From: Desulfovulcanus ferrireducens
Lineage (GTDB): Bacteria; Desulfobacterota; Desulfovibrionia; Desulfovibrionales; Desulfonatronovibrionaceae
Assembly: GCF_018704065.1 (NCBI RefSeq)
Contig: NZ_JAGUQP010000008.1
Coordinates: forward strand, 1-64,000
DNA length: 64,000 bases
Direction of reading: 5' to 3'
The notes beneath the pieces are model-generated. The model saw only the letters and a program-made list of their open reading frames with translations, made no database searches and was not told the DNA's origin. A program made the position numbers and the translations under genes. Shown piece by piece: positions 52,665 through 62,700 of this stretch (positions within the stretch are counted from its first letter, which is position 1; every line of letters starts with the position of its first letter).

Positions 52665-54752
52665 TCATACCTGCAGGGCAGAAAAATCGGCTAACCTGCT
52701 CAACCTGGAGGTTAAAGCAAAGAGAAGGTTTAACCTGTTTAATCGCAATTTTTTATCTTCGCACATGACCATGACGTGATCAAAAAACTCATCCACCACG
52801 GGGCGAAGTTCTAGCAACAACTCAAACAGGCCGGTAAAATCTTCGTCCGCCCATAACTTTTCCCAGACAGGTACAAGTTCATTGATTTTTTCGGCCAGAT
52901 TCTTTTCGGCCGGCTCTTCCAGAAGCGAAAGATCAAAATCGCCAGTTAGCTCTTCTCCTAGTTTTTCCCCCTGTTTACGGATAATATTGTCGGCACGCTT
53001 AAAGGTGAGCACAGCCTGCTCAAAATAATCTTGCTGTGCGAACTTGACCAAGGCTTTCAAGCGGGCAAAAGCGGTCCAGATATGGTCGAAACCTGCCCCT
53101 AAAACAGCATCGACCACTTTGGTGGGATAGTCCTGACCTGTCCAGTATGCTTTCAATCTTTGACCAAAAAAGTTTAAAAGCTCCTGTTTTAAGTCTTCAA
53201 AGGATAACTTCCATTCAACGTTGTCATAACCTGCAAAAGTATAATCAATCAGTTCACTTAAGCTCAAGGACAAGTTATGCCCCAAGATAATTCGAATAAC
53301 ACCCAGTGCCTGTCTCCGTAGAGCATAGGGATCAGCAGCACCCGTGGGAATCATTTTCAGACCAAAGCAGCCGATCAGAGTGTCCATTTTATCGGCCATG
53401 GCTAGGAGTGCCCCTTCCCTGGTCCGGGGAATAGGACTATTGTGACCCGTGGGCAGATATTGTTCGGCAACGGCCCTGGAAACAACTTCAGATTCTCCTT
53501 TCAGACGGGCATAAATCCCCCCCATTATTCCCTGCAGGTCAGGAAATTCCCCAACCATTTCAGAGACCAGATCTGCCTTGGCCAGTCTTCCTGCCCTGGC
53601 CAGATCTTTTTCCAAGTCCGGAAAGGTAAGTTCTGCCAAATGAGCAGCCAGTCTTTGCAAACGACGAGATTTATCGCCCATGGAGCCCAACGGGGCCAGG
53701 AAAATGACCTTTTCCAACTCATCCAGCCATACATTGAGAGGGGTTTTGCAATCTGCTTCCCAGAAAAACCTGGCGTCTTCCAGCCTGGCCTTGAGTACCC
53801 GTTCCCAGCCCTTGCGGACGAGGTCCAAGTCCTCTGGCTCAATGTTTATGGTCGTTAGAAAATAAGGCAGCAGTTGACCCTGTTCATCTCTTAAACCAAA
53901 ACTTTTCTGATGAGTTTCCATGCTGGTCAAAAGAACTTCCTGAGGTAGTTCCAGATATTTTGAGTCAAAACGACCTAGTACTGGCTCCGGATACTCCACC
54001 AAGTTTGCCACCTGGTTAAGCAGGTCCTCTTTCCAGGCGATATGGCCATTTACTTCACTGGCCAGTTCATCACCTTTCTGGCGGATAATTTCTTTACGTT
54101 TTTCAAAATCTAAAACTACCCTGCCCTGGTTTTCTATCAATTGAAAATAATCTCCGGCACTGCCTACTGTAAAAGGACCAGGCCCTAAGACTCTATGGCC
54201 ATAAGTAAGCTGATTTGACTCTACATCGGCAATCTTAAACTTAACAATTTTATCATCCATTAGGGCCAAAATCCAACGAATCGGACGGCCAAATGTAAAG
54301 TCCCCTGCCCAGCGCATTTTTTTGGGAAAAGTCAAAGCGGAGATTACCTGCACACAGATTTCAGGCAATATATCGTAAGTATCAGCCCCACCTACCTTTT
54401 TACGCACTGCCAGATACTTGCCTTTATCTGTCTCCAGGACAAATGTATCCTGGATATCTACACCCTGAGAACGGGCAAAACCCAAACCCGCTTTGGTTGG
54501 TTTATCATTTTCGTCCAGGGCAATCTTTACTGGCGGACCAGTTATGACCTGCTCTTCCTCATCCTGACAAGGAGCCAGGTCGCTTATATACACCACCAGG
54601 CGTCTGGGAGTAACATAGGAGTCCAAACCGTCGAATTTAATTTTTTCTGCATTTAATCTTTGACTAAAAAGATCTTTAATCTCCTGAGCTAGACCTAACA
54701 AAAACCTGGCGGGCATTTCTTCAGTACCAATTTCCAGAACAAATTGGGCCAT
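52665..54752 (-). CDS. glyS: Glycyl-tRNA synthetase beta subunit
   Basis: The 695-residue beta subunit of the heterotetrameric glycyl-tRNA synthetase supplies tRNA binding. The start MAQFVLEIGTEEMPARFL, then GPPVKIALDENDKPTKAGLG and MRWAGDFTFGRPIRW, are hallmarks. The C-terminal anticodon-binding region ends near SRLSRLADFSAL. It is downstream of glyQ, separated by 145 bp that contain a 90-bp mobile element. Confidence 0.97.
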   Translation of the reverse strand: MAQFVLEIGTEEMPARFLLGLAQEIKDLFSQRLNAEKIKFDGLDSYVTPRRLVVYISDLAPCQDEEEQVITGPPVKIALDENDKPTKAGLGFARSQGVDIQDTFVLETDKGKYLAVRKKVGGADTYDILPEICVQVISALTFPKKMRWAGDFTFGRPIRWILALMDDKIVKFKIADVESNQLTYGHRVLGPGPFTVGSAGDYFQLIENQGRVVLDFEKRKEIIRQKGDELASEVNGHIAWKEDLLNQVANLVEYPEPVLGRFDSKYLELPQEVLLTSMETHQKSFGLRDEQGQLLPYFLTTINIEPEDLDLVRKGWERVLKARLEDARFFWEADCKTPLNVWLDELEKVIFLAPLGSMGDKSRRLQRLAAHLAELTFPDLEKDLARAGRLAKADLVSEMVGEFPDLQGIMGGIYARLKGESEVVSRAVAEQYLPTGHNSPIPRTREGALLAMADKMDTLIGCFGLKMIPTGAADPYALRRQALGVIRIILGHNLSLSLSELIDYTFAGYDNVEWKLSFEDLKQELLNFFGQRLKAYWTGQDYPTKVVDAVLGAGFDHIWTAFARLKALVKFAQQDYFEQAVLTFKRADNIIRKQGEKLGEELTGDFDLSLLEEPAEKNLAEKINELVPVWEKLWADEDFTGLFELLLELRPVVDEFFDHVMVMCEDKKLRLNRLNLLFALTSRLSRLADFSALQV

Positions 54753-54806
54753 AATCTTACTCCGTTTTACAGCAAAATTTTTTGTATTTTTTTCTATCTC
54801 GTTTTA

Positions 54807-54896
54807 GAGCCTCTGGGACTTTAACCGCTGATTGAAAGTCTCTGTACCAGCATGAAAGATACCAAAACTGGAATAAAAAGTTTCGGCCACGGGCTC
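54807..54896. mobile_element. Shortest GAGTCTGTGG-family element, at the glyQ stop codon, TSD TTTA
   Basis: The 90-bp copy has ends GAGCCTCTGGGAC and TTTCGGCCACGGGCTC, with TTTA on both sides (54803-54806 and 54897-54900). The right TTTA contains the complement of the glyQ stop codon TAA. It lies in the glyQ-glyS intercistronic space, so the glyS message includes it. Confidence 0.85.
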
Positions 54897-54897
54897 T

Positions 54898-55776
54898 TTA
54901 ATCGTTAGGCTTTGCCATCAATGGATATCCCATTTCTTCCCGTTGTTTGGCATAAAGTTTAGCCACTCTGGAAGCCAGATTACGCACACGGGCAATATAC
55001 CCGGTTCTCTCGGTAATTGATATAGCTCCCCTTGCTTCCAGTAGATTGAATAAATGTGAACACTTCAAACAGTAATCATATGCGGGCCAGGGCAGTTCCT
55101 TCGCACACAACTCTAAACACTCCTGTTCACAGGCATTAAAAAAATTCAGAAGCATCTCGGCATTGCTGAAATCAAAGTTGTACTTGGAATGCTCTACTTC
55201 TCCCTGGTGGTGGACTTGACCATATGTTAATTCATCATTCCACTTTAGATCAAAAACAGATTCCTTCTCTTGCAGATACATGCTTATCCTTTCCAGACCA
55301 TAGGTAATCTCAACACTAATGGGATCGAGGTCTATTCCGCCTACCTGCTGAAAGTAGGTAAACTGGGTAACTTCCATGCCATTTAACCACACTTCCCAGC
55401 CTAACCCCCAAGCTCCCAGGGTAGGAGATTCCCAGTCATCTTCGACAAAACGTATGTCATGCTTTTTGGCGTCGATACCCAACCCCTTGAGACTGTTTAA
55501 ATAAATGGTTTGTACATCTTTTGGGGCAGGCTTTAATATAACCTGAAACTGATAGTAGTGTTGCAAACGGTTAGGATTCTCCCCGTATCGACCGTCTGTG
55601 GGTCTGCGAGAAGGTTCAACATAAGCTACTTTCCACGGTTCCGGCCCAATTACGCGTAAAAAGGTGGCCGGATTAAAAGTTCCAGCACCCACTTCAATAT
55701 CATATGGTTGCTGAATGACACAGCCATACTCAGACCAGAAGTTTTGCAAGTTTAAAATCACATCCTGAAAGTTCAT
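54898..55776 (-). CDS. glyQ: Glycyl-tRNA synthetase alpha subunit
   Basis: The 292-residue alpha subunit activates glycine. The start [19 protein letters not shown], then [40 protein letters not shown] and [12 protein letters not shown], are diagnostic class II motifs. ATG 55776 is preferred, six bases after AAGGAG; a TTG one codon earlier would be closer than usual. The stop codon lies inside the target duplication of a mobile element. Confidence 0.97.
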   Translation of the reverse strand: MNFQDVILNLQNFWSEYGCVIQQPYDIEVGAGTFNPATFLRVIGPEPWKVAYVEPSRRPTDGRYGENPNRLQHYYQFQVILKPAPKDVQTIYLNSLKGLGIDAKKHDIRFVEDDWESPTLGAWGLGWEVWLNGMEVTQFTYFQQVGGIDLDPISVEITYGLERISMYLQEKESVFDLKWNDELTYGQVHHQGEVEHSKYNFDFSNAEMLLNFFNACEQECLELCAKELPWPAYDYCLKCSHLFNLLEARGAISITERTGYIARVRNLASRVAKLYAKQREEMGYPLMAKPND

Positions 55777-55885
55777 CAATATCTCCTTTTCATAAGGTAA
55801 AAAGAGAAATCAGTTTATTAATCTCTTAACATTCTATTAGAGTCGCCTCTTAACTTTTTAACTTCTTTATCTTTAATTTCTTTAA

Positions 55886-56023
55886 GAGTCTGTGGCCAAA
55901 CCATTTTGACTACCAGATTAGAAGTCCTGGTTTCTTGAAGGCATTTGCACCAGCATGAAAGAAAACAGGTATTGAAAAATTTATGACAAATTGTTCTCTT
56001 AAGTAAGGTTTGCCCACAGACTT
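55886..56023. mobile_element. GAGTCTGTGG-family element at the recO stop codon, TSD TTAA
   Basis: The 138-bp copy has ends GAGTCTGTGGCCAAACC and GGTTTGCCCACAGACTT, with TTAA on both sides (55882-55885 and 56024-56027). The complement of 56024-56026 is the recO stop codon. It lies between recO and glyQ in the leftward run. Confidence 0.87.
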
Positions 56024-56743
56024 TTAAGACAACCCCAGATGATATTGACCAAAGGCATCCACAAGCTTGGCACAATTTTGCCGGACCTGAGGTGGAGGAT
56101 TCCACACAACCCACTCCTTCGGGCCGGCTTGCTGTAGTTTGTTTAAAAAACTTATGGCCTCAAAGTTTGTTTCTATAGCTTGAGTTGCCAATTTTAAACA
56201 GCCCGGACAATAAATTTTCCCTTCAGTAAAGGCAAAATAAGGCCTATTAATAGCCATCAAATCCTTTTTACATGAGGCACAGTAATCTAAGTAAGGTTTA
56301 TAACCCTGGGCAAAAATCAACCTTGCCTTAAATAGTAAAGGAAAAAAAGAAGAAACTTCTTCTCCGTTTTCCAAAATATGCAAAGAATCCAGCAGAAGAG
56401 AATAAATGGCTGATGATTCTTCCGGATAGATATGTATATGTTGCAAAAACCTAAGGCAGTTTACAGCCATACCTAGTCTGGAATATCTATTTTTAAGTCG
56501 GATAAAAGCATTGATAAGCGTCCCTTCTTCCAGACTATAATATTTTTTTCTCGGATGTTGCCGGATTCGAAACAATACCTGGTTCAGAGTATCCAAACAC
56601 CCACAGAACCTGCGCCTGCTTTTACACCCCCCAAAGGCAAATGCGGTTATAATTCCTTTTGAGGGAGATAAAAGCCTGACCCATAAGTCACTTTCCCTGA
56701 ATTTACCTGTACGCAAAATAAGTACTTTCTCTGTAAATTCCAT
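56024..56743 (-). CDS. recO: DNA repair protein RecO
   Basis: RecO helps load RecA at single-strand gaps with RecF and RecR. The 239 residues start with an OB-fold domain (MEFTEKVLILRTGKFRESDL, then PSKGIITAFAFGGCKSRRRF) and continue with a helical part. A zinc-binding pair CASC and CPGC, separated by about 30 residues, follows. The end is created by the TTAA of the mobile element, so a slightly different original terminus is possible. It starts two bases after the RodZ-like gene ends. Confidence 0.9.
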   Translation of the reverse strand: MEFTEKVLILRTGKFRESDLWVRLLSPSKGIITAFAFGGCKSRRRFCGCLDTLNQVLFRIRQHPRKKYYSLEEGTLINAFIRLKNRYSRLGMAVNCLRFLQHIHIYPEESSAIYSLLLDSLHILENGEEVSSFFPLLFKARLIFAQGYKPYLDYCASCKKDLMAINRPYFAFTEGKIYCPGCLKLATQAIETNFEAISFLNKLQQAGPKEWVVWNPPPQVRQNCAKLVDAFGQYHLGLS

Positions 56744-56745
56744 TG

Positions 56746-57624
56746 TTAATCTGAAGAGGCAAATTCCAGGGTCTTCACCTGTCCTGACTGGGCCTGAAGA
56801 GGATAGTCTTCATCATTATAAAATAATTTTACTCCCCCGGCATTGCCCAATCTTAACCGTAAACTTTTTGTAAACTTGAGATCAATTTTTTCACCGGCAC
56901 GAAGATAAAATTCTTTTTGCTCTTCATCAATTTCAGCCTGTACCCAACAGGGTTCAAAGGCGTCGATGGTCACCTTTTCCTGTTTATCTGTCTCTTCCAG
57001 ATCATTTTTAGTGGGCAGCTTCTCCTGTTTGGCGATATTGTTTTCGTTTGCCGCCGTTTCTTTGGTGTTCGAAACTTTATCATCCACACCTGATGCATTA
57101 TTTGCATCCTGTTTTGGGATAGACTGACTTATAACTTCATTACCGTTTTGAGGTAGCTCGCTCTCATTTCTATGATTTTCCTGTAGTAAAGAGGAATTTT
57201 TATTTATGCTTTGCATATCTTGGTCAGGGAAGAAAACCGAGGAAATAATCGACCAGGCAAAAAAAGCCAGGATAGCCCCCAAGGCAATAAAAAGAATCAA
57301 CTTTAATAATTTAAAAAGACGTCTCTGCCTAGATTTTGTTTTAAAAGAGGTGGGTAACTCTTCCAAAAGTTCATACTCTTCATCAGCACTGTAAAGACTG
57401 GCAAACCGATCGCCTATATCTCTCCAGTCTAGGCCTAAAATTCGAGCATAGTTTTGGACAAATCCCTTGGCATATACCGGATGGGGAAGAAGCGAGGTAT
57501 CACCTTGTTCAATTGCCTTTAGTATTTGTACACTTATCTTGGTTTTTTGCTGAATTTGTTCAAGAGTCAGGCCTTGATTTTCCCTTTCTTCTTTAAGTTT
57601 TTGACCAAGCTCTAATAAATCCAT
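56746..57624 (-). CDS. RodZ-like protein (HTH_25, membrane segment, DUF4115)
   Basis: From ATG 57624 (MDLLELGQKLKEERENQGL) the protein has 292 residues. An N-terminal helix-turn-helix (TLEQIQQKTKISVQILKAIEQGD) and PVYAKGFVQNYARILGLD are typical of RodZ. A membrane segment follows (about residues 114-142). A low-complexity Asn/Lys/Glu-rich linker leads to a periplasmic beta domain (CWVQAEIDEEQKEFYLRAGE, then LRLGNAGGVKLFYND) of DUF4115 type. RodZ links the MreB cytoskeleton to the wall machinery. The ORF can start at TTG 57636, but that would overlap the GGGGGAG site. Confidence 0.88.
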   Translation of the reverse strand: MDLLELGQKLKEERENQGLTLEQIQQKTKISVQILKAIEQGDTSLLPHPVYAKGFVQNYARILGLDWRDIGDRFASLYSADEEYELLEELPTSFKTKSRQRRLFKLLKLILFIALGAILAFFAWSIISSVFFPDQDMQSINKNSSLLQENHRNESELPQNGNEVISQSIPKQDANNASGVDDKVSNTKETAANENNIAKQEKLPTKNDLEETDKQEKVTIDAFEPCWVQAEIDEEQKEFYLRAGEKIDLKFTKSLRLRLGNAGGVKLFYNDEDYPLQAQSGQVKTLEFASSD

Positions 57625-57706
57625 CTTCTCCCCCAACTAATAAAGGCTTAAAACCTTTTATTTAGGTTTTAATATTTACCTAAACCCCAATTTTTAATTT
57701 TATCAT

Positions 57707-58642
57707 CTAAATCCTAATATCAATAACAGCCTTTTCTCTTAAACTACGCATGTACTCTCTAAAGCGTTCCTCCAGTCTGGGTTGATAGATAATTTTCCGA
57801 ATCTCATCTTCCACTTCCTTTAAAGGTTTTGGCTGTCCTGATAAAGATTCTTCTACTTTGAGAATTGCACCCTTATTGTTTAAGCTAAAGACTGAAGTTA
57901 TCTCCCCTTGTTTTAATCCCTTAATAGCCTGTTTCCATTCTTTAGCCAGATCTTTCCAATTAACAAAACCAAGATCACCACCGCTTTCTGCGCTTGGGCC
58001 CTGAGAAAATTTTTTCGCTGCCTGCTCAAAAGTCATTTCCCCGGCCATTATTTTGTTCCTGATCTGTTTTGCCTCTTCCAAGGTCGGGAGCAAAATGAGC
58101 TTTAGGTGGACTTTCTTCTCAGTGTCAAAATCTTGTTTGTGCTCATTATAATACCTTTCGATTTCTTCCTGCGTAACCACCACCTTCCGTTTGACCATGG
58201 CCCCGATAAGACGGTGTTTAATGATATTATTGCGAACCTGCCTTTTATAATCTTCCCTGGTCAAACCCTGCAATTTAAGTTGGTTTAGAAATTGTTCTTC
58301 TGTTAAATTGTTTCTTTGCTTAAACTGACGGATAAAATTCTCAATCTCCATATCAGAGACTTCAATCTTGTACTTTTCTGCTTCCTGCCTGAGAAGTATA
58401 TCATTGATCATCTGGTCCAAAAGCTGCTTTTTCAGTTCCCTTATAGCCTGCTTTTCTGCCGGACCTAATTCTTTGCCTTTAAACCTTTCCAAGTAAGGTT
58501 TAACCCGCTCATTAAGTTCAAACAGGGTAATTATCTCCCCGTTCACTATAGCCACAATACGATCTATTATTTCTTCTGCAAAAACTGGTTTAATAAAGAG
58601 ACACAAAAAAAGACAAAAATAAAAACCACTTTTCTTAAGCAT
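57707..58642 (-). CDS. surA: SurA-type periplasmic chaperone / parvulin PPIase
   Basis: The 311-residue protein has a signal peptide ending FIKPVFAEEI and a SurA N-terminal domain (DRIVAIVNGEIITLFELNER, LLDQMINDILLRQEAEK). One parvulin domain follows (about 170-260: KVHLKLILLP, ESGGDLGFVNWKDLAKEW). E. coli SurA has two parvulin domains; single-domain forms are common in this group. It guides outer-membrane proteins across the periplasm. It is six bases downstream of a second, more divergent relative. Confidence 0.88.
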   Translation of the reverse strand: MLKKSGFYFCLFLCLFIKPVFAEEIIDRIVAIVNGEIITLFELNERVKPYLERFKGKELGPAEKQAIRELKKQLLDQMINDILLRQEAEKYKIEVSDMEIENFIRQFKQRNNLTEEQFLNQLKLQGLTREDYKRQVRNNIIKHRLIGAMVKRKVVVTQEEIERYYNEHKQDFDTEKKVHLKLILLPTLEEAKQIRNKIMAGEMTFEQAAKKFSQGPSAESGGDLGFVNWKDLAKEWKQAIKGLKQGEITSVFSLNNKGAILKVEESLSGQPKPLKEVEDEIRKIIYQPRLEERFREYMRSLREKAVIDIRI

Positions 58643-58648
58643 AATTTT

Positions 58649-59611
58649 TTAATTCTCCTCCCTGACATTATCACTTTCTTTTTTCTTCAATAACATTACA
58701 TTGATTTTAATTTCAGCCTTTTGCAAAGTATCTTCTACCCACTCCAAAAATAACCTACGTATTTTTTCCTGGATTAATTTTTCTTCAATAATTGAATAAG
58801 CCTGAAAAGGCTCCAAAAGACTGGCCTGTTCTTTTTTTAAGACAACAAGAAAATAAAAACTTTTTTTATCGTTTTTTATCTTACTACATTCACCTGGCTT
58901 TAGTTTTTTAATTTCACCGGCCCAAATCATGGGCAATTGATCAACACGCATAAAGTATTCATGAATAATCATATCAGGAAATTTTTTGCGTAACTCTTCT
59001 ACTTCAGTTTTCTTTTTATAACTAATTAAAGCTTTTTTTATCTTTCCCTGATCAGGAGAAGAAAAAACTAAAAATTTTATTCGTTCAGGAAGATAAAATT
59101 CGGATAAATTTTTTTGGTAGTAATCTTGAACTTCCTGAAAATCTATTTTTACCCTGGGTCTTAAAACTTCTTGAATAAATTTTTCCCAGGAAATTCTGAG
59201 TCTAAGTTGCTCCCGCCAATAATTTAAATCAATGTACTCTTCAATAAGTATTTTTTCAAACTCATCCGGAGGGTAATCCTGACGCACCTCTTCTTCTCTG
59301 GCTTTTAGTTCTTTATCAGTAACCTCCAGCCCCCTGACCGCTAACTCTTGTTCAACTAATTTATACAAAATAAGGTTTGTCAGAATTTGACCATATTCCT
59401 GCTGCAAATGCTCTACACTTGGAGGCAGAGTTTCCCCCCACTCCAGGTGTAAAAAATCATAGTTGGCCTCCAATTGGTGGAGATAAATAGGACTCCCATT
59501 AACCAAAGCCACAACTCCTGGTTCCTGGCCACTGTTATTACAAGCCATATTAAACCACAGAAGTAATGTGAGGAGCAAATATAAAAAAATAAAGTTGAAT
59601 TTCCTTACCAT
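58649..59611 (-). CDS. SurA-related lipoprotein (PPIase-like)
   Basis: The 320 residues begin with a long hydrophobic stretch and the lipobox FNMAC, so the protein should be lipid-anchored. NSGQEPGVVALVNGSPIYLH resembles the SurA N-terminus, and the later sequence (RVKIDFQEVQDYYQKNLSEF) matches the chaperone linker. The parvulin domain is poorly conserved, with the GG-DLG segment absent, so isomerase activity is doubtful. It precedes surA closely and probably acts with it in outer-membrane assembly. Confidence 0.8.
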   Translation of the reverse strand: MVRKFNFIFLYLLLTLLLWFNMACNNSGQEPGVVALVNGSPIYLHQLEANYDFLHLEWGETLPPSVEHLQQEYGQILTNLILYKLVEQELAVRGLEVTDKELKAREEEVRQDYPPDEFEKILIEEYIDLNYWREQLRLRISWEKFIQEVLRPRVKIDFQEVQDYYQKNLSEFYLPERIKFLVFSSPDQGKIKKALISYKKKTEVEELRKKFPDMIIHEYFMRVDQLPMIWAGEIKKLKPGECSKIKNDKKSFYFLVVLKKEQASLLEPFQAYSIIEEKLIQEKIRRLFLEWVEDTLQKAEIKINVMLLKKKESDNVREEN

Positions 59612-59656
59612 ATCACGCTTCGCTGTTATTTGTTCACCTCGTTCATGTAATTACAC

Positions 59657-59735
59657 CTTCACTATCCACTGACCATCCTACCTAGTCAACTACTCACCTA
59701 CTCAACTACTCAACCAAAGTGCATCTATCAGATGC
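59657..59735. repeat. Dispersed 70-bp repeat with G-poor tract, copy 2
   Basis: It is nearly the same as 5281-5350: CCACTGACCATCCTACC, CTAGTCAAC, ACTCA units, then GTGCATCTATCAGATGCACT, a small palindrome. It lies between mfd and the SurA-related gene. Confidence 0.75.
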
Positions 59736-59748
59736 ACTCTATACCCAT

Positions 59749-62700
59749 TCACTCATTTATCAAACTAACCAACTCGTCCAATTTTGTCGCTGCTGTATCC
59801 AATGCTTCGGCAATAGATTGATCAGACCTTAAACGCAACTCCAATTTTGCCGGAGGTAGTAAGCGGGCCACTTTCTGATTCTCCTCGATCCACTTAACCA
59901 GAGCCAGAGGGTTAATCTTCTGCATATCTTCTGGCCAGGACAAAACCAATTTCTGCTCGAAAAGTTCTGCTCTGATTATACCTAAAAGTGAAAGTTTTTG
60001 TTTAACTTTGAGCACCTGGATAAAAGTTTCCAATTCCGCTGGTATCTTGCCGAAACGATCCCGGATTTCCGCCTTTATCTCGTCAAAATCCCGCTCTGTA
60101 GTGCAAGAAGACAACATCTTATAATATTTAAGTCTTTCACTACTATCAATTATATACTCTTCAGGTATATGGGCAGTAAAACCAATATTCAGTTCCGGTT
60201 CAACTTCCCTGATCCTAGATTCTCCCTTAAGCTTACGCACCTCCTCATCAAGCATTTCCAGAAAAAGATCCAGACCAACCTTACCTATATGGCCAGACTG
60301 AGCCTCGCCAAGAATATTTCCTGCCCCGCGCAACCGCAGATCTTGCATGGCTATCTGGAACCCAGCTCCTAAATAGTCCATCTCCAAAATAATTTGCATT
60401 CTTTTCCTAGCCTGTTCTGAAAGCCGGTCAAGAGCAGGAACTATAAAATAGGCATAGGCCTGCTCGCCAGAGCGTCCAACCCTGCCTCGTAATTGATATA
60501 ATTGGCCCAAACCGAACAACTGGGCTTGATCCACAATCAATGTGTTGGCTTTAGGAAAATCAAGGCCGGATTCGATAATAGACGTGCAGACCAAAATATC
60601 GACTTCCTGGTGCCAGAACCTGTGCATAGTCTCTTCCAGGTCCTTTTCCGGCATCTGGCCATGGGCTTTGGCTACTCTGGCTTCCGGAGCTAGTTGACTC
60701 ACAAAATTAACGACCTGATCAAGCCCCTGGACACGATTATAGACCCAAAAGACCTGTCCTCCTCGCTCAAGTTCCCGGAGGAGTACTTCCTTCAAAAATT
60801 TCGGATCGCGCTCTATAATTGCGGTCTGCACCGGTTTGCGTTCAGCAGGCGGAGTTTCTATAACACTTAGTGTTCTGATTCCGGACAATGAAAGCTGCAA
60901 TGTCCGGGGAATGGGAGTTGCCGTTAAGGTTAGAACATCAATATTCTGGCGAAGCTTTTTTAATTTTTCTTTGTGCTTGACTCCAAAGCGTTGTTCTTCG
61001 TCCAAAATAAGTAAAGACAATTTAGGCAGAAACACATCCCCGGATAAAAGACGATGTGTTCCGATTAAGATATCTATTTCTCCTCTTTTCGCTGCTTGAA
61101 CAATAAGCTTTTGTCTTGCTTTGGGGACAAACCTGCTCAACATGGCAACTTTAACGCCAAAATCTTCCATTCTCTGCCGAAAATTCTGGTAATGTTGCTC
61201 AGCTAGAACTGTGGTTGGGCAAAGCAAAGCCACCTGTTTACCATCTATTACAGCCCGAAATGCCGCGCGCATGGCTACTTCTGTCTTGCCAAACCCCACA
61301 TCTCCACAAACTAGACGATCCATAGGCTCGGGGCGTTCCATATCGGCCAGAACCTCTTTGATAGCCTTTTCCTGATCAGGAGTTTCATCAAAACCAAAAC
61401 TGGCCTCGAATTCAAAGTAAAGTTCACTTGGAGCACCATAGCTAAATCCTTTTGCCACCTTGCGATAGGCATACATGTTGACAAGATCACGAGCTATCTT
61501 GGCAATTGCCTTACGAACACGATCTTTAGTTTTTTGCCATCCCGAACCACCGAGTTTATCCAAGCCAGGGCTAATCCCTTCCGGCCCTTTGTATTTTTGA
61601 ACAAGATTCAATCGATCCACAGGAAGGTATAGTTTATCGCCTCCTGCATATAAGAGAAGAAGATAATCATTGGCTACTGATCCAACCTTAATCCGTTTTA
61701 GGCCCCCAAACCGGGCTAACCCATAGTCTCTGTGTACCAGCAGATCATTCTCAGCAATCTCTTCAAAACTGGTCAGTCCCTTGAAATCTACTGCTCTCCT
61801 CTTGGGACGCTGTCCTTTGTCTGGTTGGAGAACATCTTCTGCCAAAATCAGGATGTGGTTCCACTCCAGAACCATGCCCTGAGAAAGATTGGAAACCAGA
61901 GCAAACAAACCTTTTTTTTGTGGAGTATAATTTGTGACTGGAAAAATTTTTTCTTCGGCAATTAGCTGTAAAAATTTTTGTCTGGACTTTTGATTATGAA
62001 AGGAAAGTATGACTTGGTTATATGTTTCTTTCCACTCTTTTAGAGCCTGGAGCAAGGCAGACCAGGGTCTGGCCTTATGCTCTGGCTTCCAGAAGAGATC
62101 AAAAAAAGATGTGACTTTCTTTTCCGGAAGCTCAATATAAGCCTGTTCTGTTTTCTGGCCCATAACCAGGCTGTCAAAAAAAACCCGGGGTCTTTTTTCC
62201 CAGACAGTATGAACATGGGCCGGGGCATGGACGATCTCACGCAAAGGCAACTCAACCGTATCAGCCCACTCCTGCCAGGACCAGTAAGCTTCGTCCAGAC
62301 GTGAACGAAAATTTGCCCCATCAACAAGTAAAAAATAAGTTTTGTCTGTTAAGAAGTGCTCCAGAGTGGCTGGTTTCTCGTAATATAATCCTGGTAGAAA
62401 GGAGTGATTATTTTCTTCCAGGGCGCTAAAAAAAGTGAACTTTTGTTCTTTGGAAATCTCTCCTGTAACCCAAAGCTTTTCAATTTTTTTCTTTGCCTCC
62501 TGTTTATAGGCTTCTTCCATAAGGTCGGGGGCAACAGGCAAAATAAGTGTTTCCTGGAGTTCCTGCTTTGAGCGTTGCGAAATGGGCTCAAATAAACGTA
62601 TATTTTCAATAAAATCGCCAAAAAATTCTATACGAACCGGATGAACATACCCAGGGGTATAGACATCAAGTATGTCTCCCCGCCGGGAAATTTTTCCTTG

